From Rudanella paleaurantiibacter (GTDB lineage Bacteria; Bacteroidota; Bacteroidia; Cytophagales; Spirosomataceae): a DNA stretch of 46,752 nt. Both the position numbers and the translations under genes were made by a program. The notes below the pieces were generated by a model that was given only the letters and a program-made list of their open reading frames with translations, had not been told where the DNA came from and did not search any database. Location of the stretch: positions 1 through 46,752 of the forward strand of contig NZ_WELI01000019.1 in NCBI RefSeq assembly GCF_009184635.1, in the 5' to 3' direction. Shown here piece by piece: positions 32,675 through 39,840 of this stretch (position 1 is its first letter; each line of letters starts with the position of its first letter).

Positions 32675-33865
32675 CTATCGTCGGCGTTTTATGCGTCGCC
32701 GATAATCATCTTCCTGGCTACGGGCCTGATCGCCGGTTTCTGGTACACTTTCAAACCGAAGCGCTTTCAGCAACGGGCTTAAGTCAACCCGGCCCGGTTT
32801 GTCATTTGTGCTTGCCTTGTTCACAGCTTTATCGTGCGTTGTCCTGACTTCGGGTCGGGTAACATTCTTATCAACTTCCTCTACCTTTTCTATAGCAGGT
32901 ATGTTTCCTGCTGGTAGTACCGGGCGGGTGGATTCGTCAATTCGATTTGGTCGTCCTTGACCGGGTGCTTCGTAGGTACGTAGTTCCTGCTCCCCTCCTA
33001 CCCTGCTCTTGTTTATCTTTTGCTTCGGTTCAACGGTCTCCTGTAATCGCTCGTAGGCTTGATTGGCTGTGAATACCTTCCCCTGTCTGACTTCCCGTTC
33101 TACCTGCCCCATGCTCTTCCAGAAATCGGCTGAGTAGGCATGGTGCTGACCTACGAGTTGTATCCGTTCCCGGTCGAGGGAAAGCCCTGCCCGGTCAATT
33201 CGGGCGATTTGCTTATAGAGCCGTTCCCAGTGCTGCTGTTCGCTGATTTTAGTTTTGTAATCATACGTCCGCTCAAAATCATGTTGGTTTTTGGCAAGCC
33301 AGGTCTTGTAATTGAAGCGGCTGCTTCCTGCGTCGGGGTGCAACGACCGGCTCATACTGCGGTCACGCGCCGACACGATAACATGCACGTGAGTTTGTTC
33401 GCCCTCCTTTCGCTGTCGGGGTTGTGCCTCTCCCGTCTGTACCGCATCGTCGAGGCCGGAATAGTGGCGGCTCCTGTGAATGGTTGCGTACCATACCAAG
33501 TTGTCACTCGTCAATGGCTTGTGTCGTTTTCCGCCAAAGTTGACGGCATAGTTTTCCATCACTTGCCGCGTGTACTCGATTAGATTGTTCGGGTCATCGT
33601 TCAGATGTCGTAACTCATCTTGACTTGGCGCGATGACAAGCGAGTGAAAGTGTGGTTTGCCTTTTTGCAACCCGACGACGTTTTCGTCAATACGTTGCTG
33701 CACCTCTTCTCGGCCGATACCTTCCCGACCTTGGTCGAAGAAAATAGCCCGATCAGTTTGCCCGGTTTCACGAGCTTCATGTTCGAGGTACGTAACCAGA
33801 AAGCCCGACGAACCCACGTTGGAATAGATACCACCCTTACTGGCGGGTAGAATACGAACAATCAT
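32675..33865 (-). CDS. mobB: MobB/DUF5712-type relaxase
   Basis: This 396-residue protein has a relaxase-like N-terminus: MIVRILPASKGGIYSNVGSS, then histidine pair H72-x-H74 in PHFHSLVIAP and a second pair H159-x-H161 in THVHVIVSARD, the metal-binding histidine motifs of Bacteroidetes mobilisation relaxases. A candidate catalytic tyrosine is in WYATIH or HYSGLDD. The C-terminal 130 residues are charged and disordered. It would nick at oriT and carry the strand through the coupling protein encoded downstream. The start is ATG 33865, and the decamer motif lies about 58 bases upstream. Confidence 0.85.
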   Translation of the reverse strand: MIVRILPASKGGIYSNVGSSGFLVTYLEHEARETGQTDRAIFFDQGREGIGREEVQQRIDENVVGLQKGKPHFHSLVIAPSQDELRHLNDDPNNLIEYTRQVMENYAVNFGGKRHKPLTSDNLVWYATIHRSRHYSGLDDAVQTGEAQPRQRKEGEQTHVHVIVSARDRSMSRSLHPDAGSSRFNYKTWLAKNQHDFERTYDYKTKISEQQHWERLYKQIARIDRAGLSLDRERIQLVGQHHAYSADFWKSMGQVEREVRQGKVFTANQAYERLQETVEPKQKINKSRVGGEQELRTYEAPGQGRPNRIDESTRPVLPAGNIPAIEKVEEVDKNVTRPEVRTTHDKAVNKASTNDKPGRVDLSPLLKALRFESVPETGDQARSQEDDYRRRIKRRR

Positions 33866-33922
33866 TTATATAAGCTTACAAAATTTCCACATACTACTAT
33901 TGCAAAATTTCAGTATTTCTAT

Positions 33923-33932
33923 ATTTTACAAT
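33923..33932 (-). promoter_or_regulatory. shared decamer upstream of mobB
   Basis: The plus strand reads attttacaat, an exact copy of the decamer found upstream of the coupling protein and at 3826-3835 in the opposite orientation. It is 58 bases upstream of the mobB ATG, in the 82-base gap after mobA. Candidate promoter/operator site. Confidence 0.4.
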
Positions 33933-33947
33933 AACAATATCTCAACC

Positions 33948-34484
33948 TTACTCGTATTTCTCCATAAGCTCATCATAGCGAGCTTTGTAGCGTTGGCCTG
34001 CCCACTCCTGAATTTCAGCAAGCGCGTCAGGGTTGTCACGGTATTGGTGAAATAGCAAATTCAGGACGAGGTCGCTGGTCAGGTAAGAAAACAGACTCAT
34101 CTCTTTAATAAATTGAAGATCAGCCGTTGACTCCGCTGATCCACTGGGACCAAAAGTATCCTGCTGTTCTAAGCGTGCATCAACCCGCTGAAGGTGCTGC
34201 TTCACGGGTTCCATGTACCACTTTTCGTGGCTTTGCAGGTAGGTGATAATCCGGTCGGTAGTCCGCACAACGGTTTCCTTCAACGGGTTATTGTCTTCGT
34301 CGCGGGAGGGGTCGTAACCAAGCTCAATGTAATGGTCAATGGCTTTACTAAGGAACTCACCGAGGGTCACTTTAGATGGTTTTGATGCGCCTTTCTTTCG
34401 GGCAAGCCGTTGGTTGATTTTCTTCACTTGTTCACGAGCACGTTGGGCTACGTCCGCATCAATTTTCACTGTCTCACGCTCCAT
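33948..34484 (-). CDS. mobA: MobA-like relaxosome accessory protein
   Basis: This 178-residue protein starts at ATG 34484. The N-terminal 60 residues look like a ribbon-helix-helix DNA-binding domain (ETVKIDADVAQRAREQVKKI, then TLGEFLSKAIDHYIELG). A helical C-terminal half follows (VKQHLQRVDARLEQQD, LLFHQYRDNPDALAEIQEW). In Bacteroidetes mobilisation modules such a protein binds oriT and helps the MobB relaxase. It is immediately upstream of mobB, and the candidate oriT region with an inverted and a direct repeat starts just beyond its ATG. Confidence 0.75.
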   Translation of the reverse strand: MERETVKIDADVAQRAREQVKKINQRLARKKGASKPSKVTLGEFLSKAIDHYIELGYDPSRDEDNNPLKETVVRTTDRIITYLQSHEKWYMEPVKQHLQRVDARLEQQDTFGPSGSAESTADLQFIKEMSLFSYLTSDLVLNLLFHQYRDNPDALAEIQEWAGQRYKARYDELMEKYE

Positions 34485-34523
34485 CTCAAAATCAAATACT
34501 TACACAATGAAGTGTACAGATTA

Positions 34524-34545
34524 CAAATCAGAACGTCCTGATTTG
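34524..34545. repeat. inverted repeat in candidate oriT region
   Basis: Arms caaatcag (34524-34531) and ctgatttg (34538-34545) are perfect complements around a 6-base loop. The repeat lies 40 bases upstream of mobA in a 290-base gene-free gap, the usual position of oriT in such modules. The arm core aaatcag recurs in the 24-bp tandem repeat at 34634. Confidence 0.45.
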
Positions 34546-34633
34546 CAACATATTGAAAATATGCTGTACACTTTCAAGTACATATTTACATCGCAATTAT
34601 CTCTAATTCAGCGAGTTGTTATGTCCTATCTTG

Positions 34634-34681
34634 CTATCGCCAAATCAGGGCACATTACTATCGCCAAATCAGGGCACATTA
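34634..34681. repeat. two tandem 24-bp direct repeats, candidate oriT or iterons
   Basis: Two identical 24-base units occupy 34634-34657 and 34658-34681, each with the core gccaaatcagggcaca. They sit between mobA and the small DNA-binding-like gene at 34775. Direct repeats of this kind are binding sites for relaxosome or replication proteins. The rest of 34485-34774 holds no supported gene. Confidence 0.5.
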
Positions 34682-34774
34682 CAACTGTTTCTACCGAATA
34701 AATAGACTAACAAAATTAAACTAAAAACGTAGATAGAAAAAGTGAGTAAACAGGATAGGTCTGATATCAGTCGG

Positions 34775-35218
34775 TCAGGGTATGCAGTAGGCTAACGACT
34801 CCATATAGAGTCCTACAGTTTCCAAATCTTCGACCTTCCATGAATCAGGATGGTCACGTCGGCGGGCCAATTCCCGATAATGTTGCAGCCCCAGAATACG
34901 CCGGTATTGGGCTAACGAAATAGGTGACTCGCGCAGACAGTTGAATATATTGTCCCGAACTTCAATAAATGTTTTATACTGAGCTATTTCTTCCGGGGTG
35001 CCATACCGCTCCAGTATCTTTTGCACATCGTTATAGGTAAATCGTAATTCACCCCGCCGTTTCGTATAATAGTTTGTCAGGCTGATTCCCAGAAAAGCGG
35101 CTACTTCCGGATGGTTCAAATCCTGCTGTAGGTACGTATCTACGCAGGTCAGCAAGTGTTTATACGAGTTGACAAAGTCGATCAGTTTACGCTTGGCAGG
35201 TGGCGCATCCGTTGGCAT
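34775..35218 (-). CDS. small protein with paired HTH-like segments
   Basis: This 147-residue protein starts at ATG 35218. Two similar segments look like helix-turn-helix units: residues about 38-70 (VAAFLGISLTNYYTKRRGEL) and about 98-130 (ISLAQYRRILGLQHYRELAR). This suggests an internal duplication or a DNA-binding dimer in one chain. No known family is recognised. Its location between the candidate oriT repeats and a long palindrome makes a regulator or replication accessory plausible, by context only. Confidence 0.5.
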   Translation of the reverse strand: MPTDAPPAKRKLIDFVNSYKHLLTCVDTYLQQDLNHPEVAAFLGISLTNYYTKRRGELRFTYNDVQKILERYGTPEEIAQYKTFIEVRDNIFNCLRESPISLAQYRRILGLQHYRELARRRDHPDSWKVEDLETVGLYMESLAYCIP

Positions 35219-35626
35219 TAGGAGTAAAGTAAAAGGTAACGGTGCTGCAAAGAAGGCCCAATGTTGCGTAAAAACCGTGTTAAACTTCGTTTATAGGCAT
35301 TTTTTAGAGATTAACGGTACATAATCTATTATATAAGATGACATCAGTAATTATAGCATACCACAAGATTACAATACCAATCTTGCGATATGCTATAATT
35401 TTAACAGTTATCAGTCTCTTCAGCTATTCAAATCATTTTTTCAAATTCATTAGGTGGTACATGCGTCCAGTAGGGCGACCGAAATCAACCCAGTTTATCC
35501 GACCCATTTCTGTCGATGCACCACACCGGCCTTTAGTTTTGTGGGCTGGCGTGGGTGTATTGTTCCATCATGATAAAGAAACAGCCCCTACTGCCTACAA
35601 AAGGCAGACAGTAGAGGGTAGAGGTA
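35219..35626. other. gene-poor gap with a long interrupted palindrome
   Basis: No convincing gene lies here. A plus-strand frame of 106 codons at 35338-35658 overlaps the ArdC end and the palindrome and is not protein-like. The gap contains a 52-base interrupted palindrome at 35349-35400 and, near 35582-35610, a bulged hairpin downstream of the ArdC stop on the minus strand that may be its terminator. Confidence 0.5.
35349..35400. repeat. long interrupted palindrome
   Basis: Outer arms aattatagcata (35349-35360) and tatgctataatt (35389-35400) are perfect 12-base complements. Inner arms caagatt (35364-35370) and aatcttg (35379-35385) are also perfect, with 3-base internal bulges and an 8-base loop. 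This large hairpin could be a replication or single-strand origin, a protein-binding site or a transcript structure. It lies between two minus-strand genes, 131 bases upstream of the 147-residue gene. Confidence 0.6.
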
Positions 35627-36532
35627 TTATTCAGGAATGTTTTCCGACTCGTAAGTGATGAGAAGGTTCTGAATAAAATGTGCTGCCTTCTGCGCCTTCT
35701 GAGCAGCCTCAAAGAAGAATCGCTTATCACTCCGCAGCTTGCTCAGCCATCCGTTTATGTATGCTGCGCTATTGTCGAGAGTAAGAGCACTGATACCGGT
35801 TACACCACAGAGATACGCGGCTCCCATTTCGGCGGTTAGTTCCTCCTTGCTATACGTTTGTGAGCCAAAAGGAGCCATTTCGCAAAGTTCGGCACGGTTC
35901 AATCGGCTGCTATGCCCGGTAGCGTGTACAAGTTCATGGAACAGAACACTGTAATAGTCCTCTGCCTTTTTGAAGTTTTGCGCTGGCGCCATGTTCACAA
36001 CGTCTAACGACGGTGCGTAGTAGCAGCGTGAAGGGTCATTGTGAACGAGCCGGGGGCGGTTGGGCATCTGCTCAACGACACGTTGACAGGCTTCGATAAC
36101 GACCGGCTCAGGCTGCTGCTTAGGCTCTCTGATTTCGACAGGTAATGTAGTGTCCTCAATGTTAAAAACCCGGTAATAGCGCAGCACTAATTTGTCCTCC
36201 TCTCCACCCATATCGTTTTTAACTTTGATCGGCTTCCAAAATACGATAGGTAAACTGGCTGCTCCCTGCTTCACCATACCGCCCTTCTCCTTAACCTGAT
36301 TGAATGTTAAAAACATAGGGGTTCTGTAAGGCGTAAGAGCGAGCAAAAAGGCGTTAACTCCTGTATAAGGCCGCTTGGTTGCATAGTTGTGTGGCACACT
36401 GTATTCCATCCCCTCGACAATGGCTACTTTCCACGGCTTGCGCCAGGGCAAGACGCCCTTTTCGAGTTGTTTAATAACCTGCTCGTTGATGAACTCGTAC
36501 ACATCAAATTTTGCGTCGGCTTTCGCACTCAT
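35627..36532 (-). CDS. ArdC-type antirestriction protein with zinc peptidase motif
   Basis: ATG 36532 gives 301 residues. The N-terminal half (VYEFINEQVIKQLEKGVLPW, RPYTGVNAFLLALTPYRTPM, TFNQVKEKGGMVKQGA) is the ssDNA-binding ArdC domain. The C-terminal half holds the zincin motif HELVHATGH at about 199-207 with the following ELTAEMGAAYLCG helix. ArdC-type proteins travel with conjugating DNA and protect it from host restriction. Location next to the mob module fits. The palindrome at 36571-36608 is 39 bases upstream. Confidence 0.85.
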   Translation of the reverse strand: MSAKADAKFDVYEFINEQVIKQLEKGVLPWRKPWKVAIVEGMEYSVPHNYATKRPYTGVNAFLLALTPYRTPMFLTFNQVKEKGGMVKQGAASLPIVFWKPIKVKNDMGGEEDKLVLRYYRVFNIEDTTLPVEIREPKQQPEPVVIEACQRVVEQMPNRPRLVHNDPSRCYYAPSLDVVNMAPAQNFKKAEDYYSVLFHELVHATGHSSRLNRAELCEMAPFGSQTYSKEELTAEMGAAYLCGVTGISALTLDNSAAYINGWLSKLRSDKRFFFEAAQKAQKAAHFIQNLLITYESENIPE

Positions 36533-36570
36533 AGTATAGCTGTTTATCAAGTGATTACTTTACGAATTTA

Positions 36571-36608
36571 ATCAGTATTTTGATATTATACAATATCAAA
36601 ATACTGAT
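36571..36608. promoter_or_regulatory. perfect 17-bp inverted repeat upstream of ardC-like gene
   Basis: Arms atcagtattttgatatt (36571-36587) and aatatcaaaatactgat (36592-36608) are perfect complements around atac. The repeat is 39 bases upstream of the ArdC start and resembles the AT-rich repeat at 3824-3845. Probable operator. Confidence 0.55.
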
Positions 36609-36625
36609 ATTACAATATAGATCAA

Positions 36626-36645
36626 CTTTTTCTTCCCTTCAATTC
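36626..36645. repeat. 20-bp direct repeat, copy 2
   Basis: Identical to ctttttcttcccttcaattc at 3876-3895. As in copy 1, an AT-rich palindrome is on its left and a minus-strand gene starts beyond it. Confidence 0.55.
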
Positions 36646-36664
36646 GATAAAAACAAGCATCCGT

Positions 36665-36712
36665 GCGGGGCCTTTTCGGCCTGGCGCGACCGCTTTCTTG
36701 TCGCGGCCCCGC
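36665..36712. repeat. GC-rich multi-stem structure before the helicase gene
   Basis: Outer arms gcggggcc (36665-36672) and ggccccgc (36705-36712) enclose an inner stem cgcgac (36685-36690)/gtcgcg (36700-36705) and a small ggcc/ggcc hairpin that competes with the outer arm, giving a cloverleaf-like fold. It lies 121 bases before the helicase ATG in the boundary between backbone and defence island. It could be a terminator, an attenuator or a recombination site. Confidence 0.45.
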
Positions 36713-36833
36713 AGGGGTGGCGACCTAACCAGCAATAAAAAACCACTGCTGGAATAAGTAAGCGATCGTGAATTCTGGTGTAGTTTTATCTTTAAAAAAA
36801 TAGTACATCTGTAGCCTTTGTCTGCACTCATCA

Positions 36834-39740
36834 ATGTCCATTACACCACACTTAGCCCGTTATTTAGCGTTCGACCTTACCAAGCATAATTCATCTGATG
36901 AGATCGACAAACTAGCGGCAACCCTAGCCGATGCCCGGGTCGATCTGAATCCACATCAGGTTGAAGCCGCGCTCTTTGCCTTTCGGTCTCCGCTGTCAAA
37001 AGGGGCGATTCTGGCCGACGAGGTAGGACTGGGTAAAACCATCGAAGCGGGTTTGGTGATTGCTCAGAAATGGGCCGAACGCAAACGCCAGATCATCATT
37101 GTTGTGCCGGCGAATCTGCGTAAGCAGTGGAGTCAGGAACTGATGGACAAGTTTTACCTGCCTTCCATCATTTTGGAAACAAAGTCATTTAACGAAGCCG
37201 TCAAAGCCCGGCGATTCAATCCCTTCGATCAGGATACCATCGTTATTTGCTCCTACCAGTTTGCCCGTAGCAAGTCCGCCTACCTGGAAAGCATCAACTG
37301 GGATCTGGCTGTTATTGACGAAGCCCACCGGCTGCGGAACGTCTATAAGTCAGGCAATAAAATCGGTAAGGCTATTAAGGAAGCCTTGAACGACATTCCA
37401 AAAGTGCTACTGACGGCCACACCCCTGCAAAACTCGCTGATGGAATTGTTCGGGCTCGTTAGTATCATTGACGATTACACGTTTGGCGACGTAAAGAGTT
37501 TTCGAGAACAGTACGGCAAGGTTCGCGACGACACCGACCCGGCTGTATTCAATGAACTGAAACAACGACTGCAACCCATCTGCAAACGGACGCTGCGTCG
37601 GCAGGTACTTGAATACATCAACTACACCGAGCGCCGAGCGCTGGTAGAAGAGTTTTATCCGACTGACGCTGAACAAAGATTATACGACGCGGTAACGGGC
37701 TATTTGCAGCGGCCCATGCTCTACGCCCTGCCACCGAGTCAGCGGCAACTGATGACGTTGATTCTGCGCAAGCTGCTGGCGTCGTCGAGCTTTGCCATTT
37801 CGGGTACACTCGGCGGGTTGGCCGACCGGCTGGAGCAGCGCCTGAAAGCGGATGCCGAACTGCCGGAATTGGCGGTGGCTGAAGACTACGAACCCTATCA
37901 CGAAACCAAAGAAGAGTGGGACGACGAAGACCCGGAACCGCAGGAACCCCTTACCCCGGCCCAACGCGAAGAAGTACAGGCCGAACTAACCGCGTTACGA
38001 GCGTTTGAAGCCCTGGCTAAATCCATTGAAGCCAACTCAAAAGGGGAAAAGCTGATACTCGCTCTCGAAAAAGGGTTTGAGGAAGCCACCCGGCGGGAAA
38101 CCAACGGCACCACGGCACCGCGTAAGGCCATCATCTTTACCGAAAGCACCCGCACCCAGCTTTATCTCAAAACCCTGCTCGAAAGCCGGGGCTATGCCGG
38201 CACACCCGACGCCCCCACTGTCATTATGTTTAACGGCTCCAATGCCGATGCCCAGTCACAGCGGATTTACCGGAACTGGCTGAAACGACACGAAGGGACG
38301 GACGGGATTACCGGCTCGAAAACGGCCGATATGCGGGCCGCGCTCGTGGACTGTTTCCGCGAGCAAGCAACCATCATGATTGCGACTGAAGCTGCGGCTG
38401 AGGGCATCAACCTTCAGTTCTGTTCATTAGTCGTCAACTACGATATGCCCTGGAACCCACAGCGCATCGAGCAGCGGATTGGCCGGTGCCACCGCTACGG
38501 ACAGAAGCACGATGTAGTTGTCGTTAACTTCCTTAACAAAGCCAACGCGGCCGACGTGCGGATCTATGAACTGCTCGATCAGAAGTTCAAACTGTTCAGC
38601 GGGGTATTTGGTGCGTCGGACGAGGTGCTGGGTAGTATTGAGAGCGGTATTGATTTCGAGAAGCGCATTGCTCAAATCTACCAGGAGTGCCGGACACCCG
38701 AACAGATTCAGACATCGTTCGATGCCCTTCAGCGGGAACTTGACGATCAGATAAGAACCGAACTGCAACAGACCAAACACAAACTGCTGGAAAACTTTGA
38801 TCAGGAGGTAACCGAAAAGCTCCGCATGAGCTTGCTCGACAGCAAAGCCCGGCTGAATCGCTACGAGAATAACCTGTATGACCTGACCCGGTACGTACTG
38901 CGCGACCATGCTGACTTTGACCCCGATACCTGTTCGTTTACCTTACGGCGTCGGCCTATTGGCCATACCGACGAACCGCTGGGCGGCACCCCGCTGGGCC
39001 GCTACCAGCTTGGTAAGAACGTGACGGACGCGCACGTGTACCGAACAGGCCATCCGCTGACGCAGTGGGTGTTGCAGCAGGGCCGCCAAACCAACGCGCC
39101 TACGCAGCACCTGACCTTCAACTATTCGCAAACATCCGTCAAGATTAGTGCGCTTGAACCGCTGCTGGGACAATCGGGCTGGCTGGCGGCTACCGTGCTG
39201 ACGTTTGACTCGTTCGAGACGCAGGAAAACATCTTGCTGACGGCCTTTGCCGAAGAGGGTCAGGTGCTCGATGCCGACCTGTGCGCCCGGCTGCTGACCT
39301 TGCCAGCCACGGCCCTACCCACCGTGGTGCCCGACGAAGCGGCTGAAACACTGGCCGATCTGGAAACGAGCAGCCAACGGGAGTGGGTGGAGCGGTGCGA
39401 AGCCAAAAACGCAGGCTGGCTGCTACAGGAAACGCAGAAACTGAACAAATGGGCCGACGACCGCATCCGCTCCGCCGAGCAGGATATCCGCGACGTGAAA
39501 GCCCGCATTGGGGACCTGAACCGCCTGAGCCGCAAAACCACCAACCCAGCCGAGCAACTGGCCATCCAGAAAGAACTAAACCAACTGACAGGCACCCAGA
39601 AGAAATTGCGGCAGCAGATTTTTAGCGTTGAAGACGAGATTGAGCAGCAGCGCGACGCCCTGATTAGCCAGATTGAATACCGGATGAAAAATCAGCTTAC
39701 CAGCACCCGACTCTTTACGGTCCGCTGGACGCTTTGTTAA
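36834..39740 (+). CDS. SNF2-family helicase (DrmD/RapA-like)
   Basis: This 968-residue SF2 helicase has Walker A DEVGLGKT at about 62-69, DEAH at about 162-165, TATPLQNS near 187-194, and motif VI QRIGRCHRYGQKH at about 547-559. A long helical C-terminal region follows with a coiled coil (LNRLSRKTTNPAEQLAIQKE). Motif style is SNF2/RapA, as in DISARM DrmD and other defence helicases. Translocation along DNA is expected; its target is unknown. It starts the second plus-strand defence island, 100 bases before the methyltransferase gene. No DrmA, DrmB or DrmC homologue is visible, so this is not a standard DISARM locus. Confidence 0.85.
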   Translation: MSITPHLARYLAFDLTKHNSSDEIDKLAATLADARVDLNPHQVEAALFAFRSPLSKGAILADEVGLGKTIEAGLVIAQKWAERKRQIIIVVPANLRKQWSQELMDKFYLPSIILETKSFNEAVKARRFNPFDQDTIVICSYQFARSKSAYLESINWDLAVIDEAHRLRNVYKSGNKIGKAIKEALNDIPKVLLTATPLQNSLMELFGLVSIIDDYTFGDVKSFREQYGKVRDDTDPAVFNELKQRLQPICKRTLRRQVLEYINYTERRALVEEFYPTDAEQRLYDAVTGYLQRPMLYALPPSQRQLMTLILRKLLASSSFAISGTLGGLADRLEQRLKADAELPELAVAEDYEPYHETKEEWDDEDPEPQEPLTPAQREEVQAELTALRAFEALAKSIEANSKGEKLILALEKGFEEATRRETNGTTAPRKAIIFTESTRTQLYLKTLLESRGYAGTPDAPTVIMFNGSNADAQSQRIYRNWLKRHEGTDGITGSKTADMRAALVDCFREQATIMIATEAAAEGINLQFCSLVVNYDMPWNPQRIEQRIGRCHRYGQKHDVVVVNFLNKANAADVRIYELLDQKFKLFSGVFGASDEVLGSIESGIDFEKRIAQIYQECRTPEQIQTSFDALQRELDDQIRTELQQTKHKLLENFDQEVTEKLRMSLLDSKARLNRYENNLYDLTRYVLRDHADFDPDTCSFTLRRRPIGHTDEPLGGTPLGRYQLGKNVTDAHVYRTGHPLTQWVLQQGRQTNAPTQHLTFNYSQTSVKISALEPLLGQSGWLAATVLTFDSFETQENILLTAFAEEGQVLDADLCARLLTLPATALPTVVPDEAAETLADLETSSQREWVERCEAKNAGWLLQETQKLNKWADDRIRSAEQDIRDVKARIGDLNRLSRKTTNPAEQLAIQKELNQLTGTQKKLRQQIFSVEDEIEQQRDALISQIEYRMKNQLTSTRLFTVRWTLC

Positions 39741-39774
39741 TCTTTTTTTAGCACTTTTGCCGATTTGTTACGCA

Positions 39775-39804
39775 TCGCCGGCCCGGCGAAACGTCGGCCC
39801 GACG
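39775..39804. repeat. two adjacent small GC-rich hairpins between helicase and methyltransferase
   Basis: Hairpin 1 is tcgccg/cggcga (39775-39780, 39784-39789) with loop gcc. Hairpin 2 is cgtcg/cgacg (39792-39796, 39800-39804) with the same loop gcc. They occupy the 100-base gap after the helicase stop. They may mark a processing or termination point between the two genes. Confidence 0.4.
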
Positions 39805-39840
39805 CTTCGGCAGTTGTGACTGTCAGCTATCATTTGAACA

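Noticed and set aside
35338-35658. Plus-strand frame of 106 codons in the palindrome region
   Set aside because: It starts beside the long inverted repeat, overlaps the 3' end of the ArdC gene on the other strand and has no recognisable domain, so it is probably not coding.
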